From Clostridia bacterium (GTDB taxonomy: Bacteria; Bacillota; Clostridia; Oscillospirales; Acutalibacteraceae), in NCBI GenBank assembly GCA_017432165.1, contig JAFRJS010000043.1, positions 1 through 64,000 of the forward strand: 64,000 bases of DNA, in the 5' to 3' direction. This document shows, one piece after another, positions 44,331 through 52,715 of the stretch; the stretch's first letter is position 1; each line of letters begins with the position of its first letter. The notes beneath the pieces are model-generated. The model worked only from the letters and a program-made list of their open reading frames with translations, had not been told where the DNA came from and made no database searches. The translations under genes were made by a program, and so were the position numbers.

Positions 44331-45050
44331 TTGCAAGCTAATATGCAAATTAATATGAATGATAATATAAACGAAAAAAGCAATATAAGGGAAATCGTTC
44401 ATGATTTAAAACTACCCATAACTTCTATTATGGGGTTTACGGAACTGCTTAAAAAAGGCTCTTATGACGAAAAAAGCAAAGATGAATTTTTTGATATAAT
44501 AACTTCGGAATCTCAAAGGCTTTTAAAACTCATAGACGAAATTTTAAAGCACCCCGAAATTAACGAAGAAGAAAACCAAAACAAATGCAACATAACCATT
44601 CAAGTTAATAAATATGCCAAAGCTATGTCACCTCTTGCGTCAAAGAAAAATATAGACATTTCTTTAAATATTAACTCCAACAATATTTATGTTTCCATTC
44701 CGGAAAATAAAATCTCCAGAATACTTACAAACATAATTGAAAACGCAATTAAGTACAATAAAGAAAGAGGAAAAATCTTTATTGATGTAACTGAAAATGA
44801 AGACAGGGTTAATATTATAATCAAAGACACCGGAATCGGCATTGCACAGCACGAACTGGACAAAATCTTTCTTAAAAATTACCGTTCGGAAGCTTGCAAA
44901 GAATTAAACATTTCGGGTTCCGGGCTTGGACTTTCAATTGCAAAAAAATTTGCCGAAGATTACGGCGGAACAATAAAAGTTACCAGCAAATTAGGGCTGG
45001 GGACGGAGTTCATCGTTTCTTTTCCAAAAATGAAAATGGACGAAAAATAG
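44331..45050 (+). CDS. Soluble sensor histidine kinase
   Basis: About 239 residues with only the kinase core: HisKA dimerisation helix with the phospho-His in EIVHDLKLPITSIMGF (about residue 25) and an HATPase domain with N box NIIENAIKYNKERGK, G1 KDTGIGIA and G2 GSGLGLSIAKKF. There is no membrane helix, PAS or HAMP, so the signal must reach it through another protein or it reads a cytoplasmic state. The start is uncertain: TTG 44331 or ATG 44343, with no strong ribosome site close by. Confidence 0.88.
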   Translation: MQANMQINMNDNINEKSNIREIVHDLKLPITSIMGFTELLKKGSYDEKSKDEFFDIITSESQRLLKLIDEILKHPEINEEENQNKCNITIQVNKYAKAMSPLASKKNIDISLNINSNNIYVSIPENKISRILTNIIENAIKYNKERGKIFIDVTENEDRVNIIIKDTGIGIAQHELDKIFLKNYRSEACKELNISGSGLGLSIAKKFAEDYGGTIKVTSKLGLGTEFIVSFPKMKMDEK

Positions 45051-45076
45051 CTTGATAATCAAAGGGAGGATTAAGT

Positions 45077-45098
45077 GGTTAAATAATATTATTTAACC
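45077..45098. repeat. Perfect palindrome ahead of the beta-helix acyltransferase gene
   Basis: GGTTAAATAAT / ATTATTTAACC (22 bases) followed by ATGTTTTTTT. It looks like a weak terminator of the histidine kinase transcript or a hairpin in the leader of the next gene. A GGGAGG with a GTG five bases on, opening a two-codon frame (GTG AAA-less: GTG GTT AAA TAA), lies on its left arm. Confidence 0.55.
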
Positions 45099-45108
45099 AT
45101 GTTTTTTT

Positions 45109-45780
45109 ATGGATAAAAAATTAAACTATTCTAATTTTTTGGATTTGTCTCAAAGCATTTCCAAAGATATTTTTAAAAATTGTGAATTCCCGTGGGAAGC
45201 AATCCCGCTAATAAAAGAATTCGTAATAAATTTGGGAAAATCACTGCCAAAAGAAAATTTTGAAGAAATAAAAGAAAATGTGTGGGTATCTAAAAACAAC
45301 GTAAAAATTTACCCCTCGGCGCACATAGATGGTCCGGCAATAATAGACGAAAACGCAGAAATACGCCACTGCGCTTTTATAAGAGGGAGTGTAATTATCG
45401 GGAAAAACTGCGTTGTGGGGAATTCCACGGAATTAAAAAACGTTATTTTATTTAATAATGTTCAGGTTCCGCATTTTAATTACGTTGGCGATTCGATTTT
45501 AGGTTATAAATCGCACCTTGGCGCGGGAGCCATTACCTCTAACGTAAAATCAGACCGCTCTTTGGTAACAATTAAGCATGGAGGCGCTAAAATAGAAACA
45601 AATTTAAAAAAATTTGGTGCAATTCTTGGAGATTACGTTGAGGTAGGCTGCAATGCGGTGCTTAATCCCGGAACTATAATCGGCAGAAATTCATCTGTCT
45701 ACCCTACAACGATGATAAGAGGCATTATAGAAGAAAACACCATAGTTAAAAACACCGGCGAAAAAGTGAAAAAAATATAA
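45109..45780 (+). CDS. Left-handed beta-helix acyltransferase resembling the GlmU acetyltransferase domain
   Basis: 223 residues. After ~55 helical residues, hexapeptide repeats (I/V/L-G-x-N pattern) run to the end. The block VPHFNYVGDSILGYKSHLGA and the following GAITSN closely follow the GlmU C-terminal active-site block, in which His is the catalytic base and the NIGAGTITCN stretch binds acetyl-CoA. No nucleotidyltransferase domain is present. Since the glmU of this window (9576-10601) stops before this block, this protein is a candidate for the missing glucosamine-1-phosphate acetyltransferase. ATG 45109 has no close ribosome site; a hairpin lies just upstream. Confidence 0.75.
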   Translation: MDKKLNYSNFLDLSQSISKDIFKNCEFPWEAIPLIKEFVINLGKSLPKENFEEIKENVWVSKNNVKIYPSAHIDGPAIIDENAEIRHCAFIRGSVIIGKNCVVGNSTELKNVILFNNVQVPHFNYVGDSILGYKSHLGAGAITSNVKSDRSLVTIKHGGAKIETNLKKFGAILGDYVEVGCNAVLNPGTIIGRNSSVYPTTMIRGIIEENTIVKNTGEKVKKI

Positions 45781-45818
45781 AAAAATCACGGCAAGGATTT
45801 TTTCCTTGCCGGTTTTTA
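45778..45818. terminator. Strong bidirectional terminator
   Basis: CGGCAAGGA (45789-45797) / TCCTTGCCG (45803-45811), GTTTTT on the plus strand and TGATTTTTTT on the minus. Closes the acyltransferase gene and the peptide gene. Confidence 0.9.
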
Positions 45819-45874
45819 AAATTAAATAATAAACTATTTTGACCTTTGTTTTTTAGTACATGCTTTATTTATGA

Positions 45875-46072
45875 TTATGACTTATTCTTATTAAAACCAT
45901 CATAAATACCTTTTCCAAATATGCTTAAAAATACAAGGCCACCAAAAACACCAGCTACCTCTACTATTCTCCATGTTACTTTAGCAACTTTTTTAACGAC
46001 TTCACCTGCAGTCACTCCACCGGAAATAGCTTCAAGCTCTTCATTTGATAATGCTTGAATGTTTGCGTTCAT
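45875..46072 (-). CDS. Double-glycine leader peptide (class II bacteriocin-like or signalling peptide)
   Basis: 65 residues. The first 19 form a double-glycine leader (LSNEELEAISGG; L, E, L and I at the usual positions, GG at 18-19). Cleavage would release a 46-residue core starting VTAGEVVKKVAKVTWRIVEV, with a basic amphipathic part, then a hydrophobic Gly-containing segment (GVFGGLVFLSIFGKGIYDG) and a basic tail, as in class II bacteriocins. Good AAAGGAG site and a perfect consensus promoter. There is no peptidase-containing ABC exporter or immunity gene in the window, so export would need a transporter encoded elsewhere. A two-component system and a lipoprotein are the nearest genes. Confidence 0.78.
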   Translation of the reverse strand: MNANIQALSNEELEAISGGVTAGEVVKKVAKVTWRIVEVAGVFGGLVFLSIFGKGIYDGFNKNKS

Positions 46073-46106
46073 TATATAAACACTCCTTTCTTTGTATTGT
46101 AACTTA

Positions 46107-46135
46107 ATTATAACATACTAGAAATTTTTTGTCAA
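46107..46135 (-). promoter_or_regulatory. Consensus promoter of the double-glycine peptide gene
   Basis: Minus strand: TTGACA (46135-46130), 17 bases ending TGT, TATAAT (46112-46107): both boxes perfect plus a TGN extension. It fits in the 74-base gap after prmC, so the peptide does not depend on the upstream operon. Confidence 0.9.
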
Positions 46136-46146
46136 CACCTTTTATA

Positions 46147-46995
46147 TTATTTTTTTACACCAATTAAAACTCTTGTTATTTCATTTATATCTTTGAAGCT
46201 TTTTATTTTCTCCATGCCATGCATTTTCATTATTTTCTTTACGTCTTCAACCTGACCCGCACCTATTTCAAAAGCCATTATCCCGCCGCGTTTTAATTTA
46301 GAAATCCAAAATTTGCATATTTTTTTATAAAAATCAAGCCCATCTTCCCCACCGCTAAGCGCTAAGATTGGCTCTTTTTTTACTTCCTCTGCCAAACTTT
46401 CAATTTCCGAATTTTTTACATACGGCGGATTAGAAACCACTGCATCTAAACTTTCGTCATCAAATTTTTTGTAAACTTCAAAAACATCGGCGTTAATAGG
46501 CAAAACGCCGCTTTTGTTAATTTTGATATTCTCTTTTAAATACTCAAAAGCTTTTTTAGAAATCTCTACCGCGTAAATTTTTGGGCTATTATTTAGTTTT
46601 TTATCAAGCGAAATTGCAACACACCCGCTACCGCTGCATAAATCAGCAATACACAAGCTATTTTTTTTACTTAAAATCTTAGTGCTTTCTTCCACAAGCA
46701 CAGACGTATCTTCCCTTGGAATCAGAACACCTTCGCCAACTTTAAATTTCAGGCCCATAAATTCCCAAAACCCTAAAATATACTGCAGGGGTATGTTTTT
46801 TTCTCTTTTAGAAATTATTTCTTTTACCTTTTCGTATGCTCCGTTTTCTATAGTTTCCACGCCGTTTATCAAAAGAGAAACCCTATTCATTTTAAAGTAA
46901 TGTTCAAATATAATGCCGGCCTCCGTACGGAAGTCAGCTTTTTTGATTTTCTTTAAATTTTCTTTTGTAAATTCATAAAGTTCATGCCATGTCAT
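46147..46995 (-). CDS. prmC: Peptide chain release factor N5-glutamine methyltransferase
   Basis: Methylates the GGQ glutamine of RF1/RF2; 282 residues. N-terminal helical domain, SAM motif IADLCSGSGCVAISL (about 118-132) and substrate motif VVSNPPYVKN. Overlaps the upstream histidine kinase by 14 bases, so it is the last gene of lipoprotein-RR-HK-prmC, an unusual partner for a two-component operon (prmC more often sits with prfA). Confidence 0.94.
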   Translation of the reverse strand: MTWHELYEFTKENLKKIKKADFRTEAGIIFEHYFKMNRVSLLINGVETIENGAYEKVKEIISKREKNIPLQYILGFWEFMGLKFKVGEGVLIPREDTSVLVEESTKILSKKNSLCIADLCSGSGCVAISLDKKLNNSPKIYAVEISKKAFEYLKENIKINKSGVLPINADVFEVYKKFDDESLDAVVSNPPYVKNSEIESLAEEVKKEPILALSGGEDGLDFYKKICKFWISKLKRGGIMAFEIGAGQVEDVKKIMKMHGMEKIKSFKDINEITRVLIGVKK

Positions 46996-48436
46996 TTTCC
47001 GGTTGCTCCTTTGCGGGTTCTTCCCTTTTTTCGTCTTTTGCTATCGGGAAATTTACGGTAACGGTAGTACCAAAGCCTTCTTCGCTGATAATATTAAGCT
47101 TTCCGCCATGAAGAACTACAATCTCATCAACAATAGCTAAACCTATTCCCGAACCACGTTTAAGGTAGTTGGCTTTATAAAATTTTTTGGTAATATTCGG
47201 CAAATGCTCCGCCGGAATACCGCAACCGTTGTCTGTAACGCTAACATAAACATTTCCGCCCTTTGTCCCAACGTTTACGCTAACGCCGCCACCCTCTGAC
47301 GTATACTTTAATGCGTTATCTATTATATTAATAAAAACTTGTCTTAACCTGTTTTTATCTCCAATTACCGCAGGAATACTTTTTGGTTCATTATAAATTA
47401 GGGTCTTTTTTTCCTCTTTGGCACGTTCTTTAAACATATAAACCGCTTCACCAAGCTCGGCCAAAATGTCAATTTTTTCTTTTATTAATTTAATTCTCTT
47501 TTCTTTAATGCTTGAAAAATCTAAAAGTCCCTCAACTATCCAAGAAAGTCTGCCGGATTCTTTTACAATTGTATCAAGGCCTCGTTTCATGGTTTCTTCG
47601 TCCGAATCACACATCTGCATTGTTTCTGCCCAGCCTTTTATTGCCGTAAGCGGTGTTCTGAGTTCGTGCGAAACCGAAGATATAAACTCATTTTTTAATT
47701 TTTCGGAAGCGTCCAATTCTTCTGCCATGTAATTTATTGTGTCACTAAGTTCGCCTATTTCGTCGTCGTATTTTTTATCTATTTTAATATGAAAATCGCC
47801 CTCTGCGATTCTTTTTGCTTTGCCGCAAATTTCGCTGACCGGCCGAACTATTGACTTAATAAAATACATCCCCGAAACAACCATAAAAAATATTATAATT
47901 ATCTCTAAAACAAGTATCATAATTGTGCTTAAAACCACACGATAATTCGCTTCTTCCAGTGAAACCACATATCTTACGGCACCCAAAAAACGATGTGAAC
48001 CATCATAAATGCACCTTGTAACAGCCATTAATCTTTCGCCTTGGTGAGATTTCCCCTCCCAAGTGCCAACACCGTCTTTATTTTCTTTAGCTTTGTCATA
48101 GTCCGGCATAATTTCGCGCATTTCAGGCAAAAAACCCGACGACGTAACCGCCACGTTATTATCTTCATCAAAAATCATAATTTCCATAATTTTATTATCG
48201 GAAAAATTTTCAACGTAAACTTTGGCTACATCAACAAAATCGGAATTTTTCTTAAGTGTACGCCCTCTTAAAATTTCGTAAAGTTCATTTGTTCTTCCAC
48301 GTATTGTTTGCTGGATACCGCTGTAAAAGTATCCCCTTACAACCATGGAAAAAATTATAACAAGTATTGTAAATATAGAAATCGTAAAACCCAAACTATT
48401 AATTATCCAGCGCTTTTTTATACCTTTTATAATCAT
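46982..48436 (-). CDS. Membrane sensor histidine kinase
   Basis: 484 residues. Two membrane helices (about 13-36 and 170-192) flank an extracellular sensor domain of about 130 residues (dCache/PAS-like in length, not assignable by eye). HAMP follows (about 190-245), then HisKA with phospho-His in SVSHELRTPLTAIKG, N box FINIIDNALKYTSEGG, and G boxes NGCGIP and GSGIGLAI. Acidic C-terminal tail. The general form is PhoR/VicK-like; partner is the OmpR-type regulator directly upstream. Confidence 0.93.
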   Translation of the reverse strand: MIIKGIKKRWIINSLGFTISIFTILVIIFSMVVRGYFYSGIQQTIRGRTNELYEILRGRTLKKNSDFVDVAKVYVENFSDNKIMEIMIFDEDNNVAVTSSGFLPEMREIMPDYDKAKENKDGVGTWEGKSHQGERLMAVTRCIYDGSHRFLGAVRYVVSLEEANYRVVLSTIMILVLEIIIIFFMVVSGMYFIKSIVRPVSEICGKAKRIAEGDFHIKIDKKYDDEIGELSDTINYMAEELDASEKLKNEFISSVSHELRTPLTAIKGWAETMQMCDSDEETMKRGLDTIVKESGRLSWIVEGLLDFSSIKEKRIKLIKEKIDILAELGEAVYMFKERAKEEKKTLIYNEPKSIPAVIGDKNRLRQVFINIIDNALKYTSEGGGVSVNVGTKGGNVYVSVTDNGCGIPAEHLPNITKKFYKANYLKRGSGIGLAIVDEIVVLHGGKLNIISEEGFGTTVTVNFPIAKDEKREEPAKEQPENDMA

Positions 48437-48453
48437 TAATTATCCCTTTCAAC

Positions 48454-49155
48454 TTAGTTTTCCCATTTGTAGCCCATTCCCCAGACGGTTATTATGTGCT
48501 TTGGTGCAGAAGGGTCATCTTCTATTTTCATTCTAAGCCTTCTTATGTTAACGTCCACTATCTTTTCCTCGCCTTTATGAGATGTACCCCAAACATGCTC
48601 TAAAATTTGCGTACGGCTAAGGACCGTCCCAGGGTTAGAGAAAAAATATTCCATAATTTGAAACTCAACCTGAGTAAGTTCAATTACATGGCCGCGTTTT
48701 TTAAGTGCTCTGTTTTTTAAATTAAGCACAAATTCTCCAAATTTAATTTCTTCTTGGAATTTATTTTCACTTCTCATAAGATTAAGTGCCACACGTCTGT
48801 AAAGAGCATCTACCCTGGCAACCAATTCAGACGGGCTGAACGGTTTGGTTATATAGTCATCTGCACCGCGCATTAGTCCGCTAATTTTGTCCATTTCTTG
48901 GGTTTTTGCCGTTAGAAGTATTATGCCGATGCTGTCGCTTCTTTCTCTAAGCTCTTTGCAAACTTTCATTCCGTCTATTCCCGGGAGCATAATATCCAAA
49001 ACAGCCAAGTCAAAATCGCCGTTGTATCTGTCGAACATTTCAAGAGCTTTTTCACCACTGTCCGTTTCCACAACTTCGTAGCCCGAGCGCTGCAAATTTA
49101 TCACTTCAAACTCTCTTATTGCTTCTTCGTCTTCTGCTATTAATACACGTTTCAT
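48454..49155 (-). CDS. OmpR/PhoB-type response regulator
   Basis: 233 residues from ATG 49155 behind AGGAGG (the frame extends to 49194 without a ribosome site). Receiver: acidic pair IAEDEE, phospho-Asp VLDIMLPGIDG, Thr LLTAKT, Lys ITKPFS. Winged helix with VDVNIRRLRMKIEDD and VWGMGYKW at the end. The three-gene order lipoprotein-regulator-kinase suggests that the lipoprotein modulates the kinase sensor. Confidence 0.94.
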   Translation of the reverse strand: MKRVLIAEDEEAIREFEVINLQRSGYEVVETDSGEKALEMFDRYNGDFDLAVLDIMLPGIDGMKVCKELRERSDSIGIILLTAKTQEMDKISGLMRGADDYITKPFSPSELVARVDALYRRVALNLMRSENKFQEEIKFGEFVLNLKNRALKKRGHVIELTQVEFQIMEYFFSNPGTVLSRTQILEHVWGTSHKGEEKIVDVNIRRLRMKIEDDPSAPKHIITVWGMGYKWEN

Positions 49156-49174
49156 TAAAAAATTCCTCCTAAAA

Positions 49175-49708
49175 TTATCTATCCATAGAATCAAAAAAAT
49201 TATTTTGTATTTTCATATCTAAAACTTTATCTTTTAAACATTTGTATGCGTAAACGGAATTATAAGAATTTTCAGTACTTTGGTCCAGTATTACTATTTC
49301 TTTGGTACCATCGCCGTCAATATCTTCCAAACTTACCTTTTTTGTATCCAAAAGCATCTGCACGGCGTCTTTTAAAATTACCCACTTATCATTTTTGTTT
49401 TTTAAAAATAATATATGTATCTTTTTGGTTTCTTCCGAATGCTGGCAAAACGCCAAGTAAACTTCGTCTTCTTCGCTTATTTTGCAATTAATCACAGTGG
49501 AATATGCTTCACCGTATTTGGCGTATTTCCAAATAACATCAGGGCCCATATGATTTACCACAGCTTTTTTTATTTCTTCTTGAGTTTTAGTCAGGGCGGG
49601 AGCGCTCATTGCACTTTGCACGTCGAAAAAATTAGCACCGCTACACCCCGAAAACAACAAAACACATAGAGTTAAAACCGCAAAATTACCAATATTTTTA
49701 AACTTCAA
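49175..49708 (-). CDS. Lipoprotein with a DxDGDG motif ahead of a two-component system
   Basis: 177 residues from TTG 49708, 4 bases after GGAGGATA. Signal with lipobox LLFSGC (Cys about residue 21). Residues ~140-155 read EDIDGDGTKEIVILDQ, an FG-GAP/VCBS-like calcium-binding repeat. The rest resembles small beta-strand domains; no family recognised. It leads the operon with the regulator and kinase at 48454-46982, so a sensor accessory on the outer face of the membrane is a reasonable guess. Confidence 0.72.
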   Translation of the reverse strand: MKFKNIGNFAVLTLCVLLFSGCSGANFFDVQSAMSAPALTKTQEEIKKAVVNHMGPDVIWKYAKYGEAYSTVINCKISEEDEVYLAFCQHSEETKKIHILFLKNKNDKWVILKDAVQMLLDTKKVSLEDIDGDGTKEIVILDQSTENSYNSVYAYKCLKDKVLDMKIQNNFFDSMDR

Positions 49709-49808
49709 TTTTATCCTCCATATAAAACATTTATTAGGAATTAAATTATACCATAACTTCAACACATTTTAAAGGTGTAATTTTTTCGCCAAACCATATA
49801 TTATTATG

Positions 49809-49837
49809 TTGACATAATTTTTCGATACGTATATAAT
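49809..49837 (+). promoter_or_regulatory. Consensus promoter of the injection-system-like locus
   Basis: TTGACA (49809-49814), 17 bases, TATAAT (49832-49837). Both boxes perfect. Leader about 75 bases to ATG 49918. Confidence 0.88.
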
Positions 49838-49917
49838 TAATTATTATGTTAATTTTATAAAAACAAACCACAAGACTTATAATTTAAATACATTTTTTAT
49901 AGTAAGGAATGATATAA

Positions 49918-50643
49918 ATGAGCCTTTTTAGTAGCATCAAAGAAAAAATACCAGAAAAAATAAAAAAAGATCCAATTTGGAAAACTTCAAGTCAAATCAC
50001 AAGCACACTAAATGAATTTAGCACCGTGGAAAAAGCCATGCTGGCTTTCCAATACTGTGATAAAAATCCTATTAAAGTTCAAATAAACCCAAATGATTTA
50101 GAATATGAATATCAATCTCAACAGGACCCAACAATTCTACTTACAAGCTCGCTGGATGGCAAACCAAGAGAAGCCGTGGAAACAACAGATCCACGCATTA
50201 AAGGTACACTTACATTTACACTCAACTACGATTTTTACGATGAATACTATGCAAGAAGTGCAAACGGTTCAGGATTTAGCCTTAATTCTCTTACTTCTAA
50301 CTCTTTTCATTTAAAAAACGAAAAATTTTCCTCACTTGAAACAATCATGCAACAATCAAAATTACATGCAGCCGTGCTATTTAAATGGGGAGAAATCGAA
50401 GAATTTGGATATATACACACAGCACGCCCCCGCTACACCGCATTTTCTCCTTGGGGAGAACCATTAAAAGCCCAAGTAACCATTACCATAACTATTTTAA
50501 ATTACAACGGCGAAAATGGTATAAATTTATCCGGGACAATAAAAGACATATACGAAGACTTATCCAAAAAAATTTCAGAAGGTACTTCCGCCATAGGAGG
50601 AACAATAAAAAAACTGGGCTCCACCATAAAAGCGCTGAGATAA
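49918..50643 (+). CDS. Orphan contractile-injection-system tube/baseplate-adaptor-like protein
   Basis: 241 residues. Residues ~50-200 follow the CIS tube-associated family (Afp7/Pvc7, T4 gp53-like): IKVQINPNDLEYEYQSQ at the start, a strand pair LTFTLNYDFYDEYYA, then LHAAVLFKWGEIEEFGYI and YTAFSPWGEPLKAQVTITI, matching the typical (H)aPP..F.WG.l.f...v....T.F.p.G.P.RA.v pattern. In known systems this protein links the inner tube to the baseplate spike. An amphipathic C-terminal tail (about 205-241) is Gly/Ile/Lys-rich. No sheath, tube, gp25, baseplate J-like, spike or AAA+ gene is near. Assigned by motif reading only; alternatives are a phage tail LysM/XkdP-like relative. Confidence 0.7.
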   Translation: MSLFSSIKEKIPEKIKKDPIWKTSSQITSTLNEFSTVEKAMLAFQYCDKNPIKVQINPNDLEYEYQSQQDPTILLTSSLDGKPREAVETTDPRIKGTLTFTLNYDFYDEYYARSANGSGFSLNSLTSNSFHLKNEKFSSLETIMQQSKLHAAVLFKWGEIEEFGYIHTARPRYTAFSPWGEPLKAQVTITITILNYNGENGINLSGTIKDIYEDLSKKISEGTSAIGGTIKKLGSTIKALR

Positions 50644-50665
50644 AAAACGAAAAGGAGTTTTTAAA

Positions 50666-51790
50666 ATGGGCGATGAACAAAAACAACTAACCGATGAACA
50701 AAAAAAGCAACTAAAATCACAGGTAAAATCAACTAAACAATACAGAGAAATGATTGCATACAAAAATTTCTTTGAAGGAACAGACAACTATTTTAATCAA
50801 ATTAATGACATTCAAGTAAATATAATGGAGGAAAATAAAAAACTATTAAACGAATTAGGCGACGTTAGTGGCTTTCAAGATATTTTAGATAAAAAACTTT
50901 ATAGTGAAAAAAAAATTAAAAAACGTAAAGAAGCTGATAAAAACACTGAAAATCAAAATAGTCAAGAAGAGTCGCATATAGGAGATGAAGAAATAGACTT
51001 AACTTTTTATGAAAACGATGAAAAAAACAATATTGACGGGCTAAAAGATGCCGTTAAAGAGCTTATAAAACAATCCGAAGACAAAGAAGTAACAAAGATT
51101 TTAAAAAATCTTTTAACCAAAATAACGCCCATAATAGATACCAGGGGGAAAAATCTAAAAAATTATAAACTTAATACCAGATTTAAAGATTATTTATTAG
51201 ATAAATACACTAAATTAAAAAAACAAGCAATCATTGGAAAAAAGAGCAAACCCAAAGACGAGAACGAGATTGAAAACGAAAATAAAGAAAAAATAAATAT
51301 ACCAGAAGATACTGTAGCAAAAGGCAGAAAGAAACTGCTTCGAGCAGGCCTTTTTCCGATAGAAGCCAGAGAAAAAGGTCTTTTACCACCTGAAGGCGAA
51401 ACTGAAAAAACAAAAGAAAAAAAGCCAATTAACCGCGAAGAACTGCAAGGAATAATAAATCAGAATGCTTTAGAAAACAGCACTGACGACATCATAAAAC
51501 CTGCAGCTAAACTTGCAGATGCAATGCATTTAAAACCAACTGAAGTAACACCTAAAGAAAAAGCAGAACCCGAAGAAACAACAGAAACAAAAGAAAACAA
51601 AACCCTCGGAGCGCCCACCATATCTAACGAGACTAAAACAACCCAAGAAAATAACAAATCTGAGATAGACGACAAACAATATGAATACGAGCTTCTAAGA
51701 ACAGATTACATCAATAAAATAGAAGCTCAGTTGGTGCCTGCCATAAGAGCAATAAACACAGTGCGCCTACAAGAAGTAGAAGCTAAATAA
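50666..51790 (+). CDS. Lysine/glutamate-rich helical protein of unknown function
   Basis: 374 residues from an ATG behind AAGGAG. Highly charged throughout: Q/K-rich start, several acidic and basic low-complexity runs (around 90-115, 195-225 and 275-330), a short globular-looking stretch (about 125-190) and KGRKKLLRAGLFPIEAREKG (about 223-242). No membrane helix and no family recognised. It follows the tube-adaptor-like gene by 22 bases, so it is probably a cotranscribed partner. After its TAA (51788-51790) the same frame stays codon-like into 51812-52702, suggesting that the gene was once longer (about 680 residues). Confidence 0.65.
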   Translation: MGDEQKQLTDEQKKQLKSQVKSTKQYREMIAYKNFFEGTDNYFNQINDIQVNIMEENKKLLNELGDVSGFQDILDKKLYSEKKIKKRKEADKNTENQNSQEESHIGDEEIDLTFYENDEKNNIDGLKDAVKELIKQSEDKEVTKILKNLLTKITPIIDTRGKNLKNYKLNTRFKDYLLDKYTKLKKQAIIGKKSKPKDENEIENENKEKINIPEDTVAKGRKKLLRAGLFPIEAREKGLLPPEGETEKTKEKKPINREELQGIINQNALENSTDDIIKPAAKLADAMHLKPTEVTPKEKAEPEETTETKENKTLGAPTISNETKTTQENNKSEIDDKQYEYELLRTDYINKIEAQLVPAIRAINTVRLQEVEAK

Positions 51791-51811
51791 ACAAATATAA
51801 AAAAAGAATAA

Positions 51812-52702
51812 AAAGAAAAGAAAAAAATACAGGAAAAAATAAAGAAAAAGATAAATAAAAAACAATCAAAAAAAGAAACAATAACAAGCGAGGATACAGA
51901 CGACAGAACAAAGCTTGAAAAAAATATTGACACAAATACAAACATATGCAAATTTTTATTAAAACTATTAAGGAAAGACGAAACAAGCATAAATACAAAA
52001 AAAATAACAGATATCTTTATGACTCACAAAATGAATGAATATCGAACCAATGGCAAGATAGCAATTGATGATAAAAATAGAATAAAAATAATGGGCAGTG
52101 ACGGCAAAGAAACTTTAGCTACAGATGAAGACTATAAAAACATAATGCTTGAAATGATGTTTGAGGATGAATCTGAGCTTAACTTAAATAATGAAAAAGA
52201 TAGTACTAGACTTGAAAACTTTAAATTTGCAAGATTCCTATTTAGGCTGTACTATGTCGTTGAAAATAACTTTAGTACGAATCAGTTAAAAACCACTCCA
52301 AATGATATAAATGGCAACGACAAATTTCGGGAAAATTACAAAGATATATATCATAAATATAATGATAAAAATGGTTCATTAAAAAACGCTTTAAGCTTTT
52401 TAGAAAAGGAAATAGATACTAAAATATCAAAACTTAAAGAAACAAACAAAAAAACAAATACACAATCCTCAGAAGAAAAGTTTTACAGCAAAATAAAAAG
52501 CCATATTACTAAGCTAACTAATGAAACTATTAAAACAAAGGACGACGCAAAAGAATTATTATCATTACTCAAAAACTGCACCGACGATAATAAGAAGAGC
52601 ATCGCAAAAGACATACTTGGAAACTCAGAGCATCATCCTATTTTTGCAGAAGATAAATATTTTAAAATAGAAGTAGATGACACAAATATGATGTTTAAAT
52701 AA
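51812..52702 (+). pseudogene. Continuation of the K/E-rich protein, cut off by two in-frame TAA stops
   Basis: Same frame as 50666-51790 and open for 296 codons after a second TAA (51809-51811). Between 51812 and the first ATG (52019) there are 69 codons with no ATG, GTG or TTG, yet the translation is protein-like (ETITSEDTDDRTKLEKN, then a leucine-rich KFLLKLLRKDE). ATG 52019 has no ribosome site. The two stops can each arise from AAA by one change. It is therefore either the remnant of a longer gene or a separate gene with an unusual start; a 227-residue product from 52019 is possible but weakly supported. Confidence 0.55.
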
Positions 52703-52715
52703 TCCCTTCTTTTAA

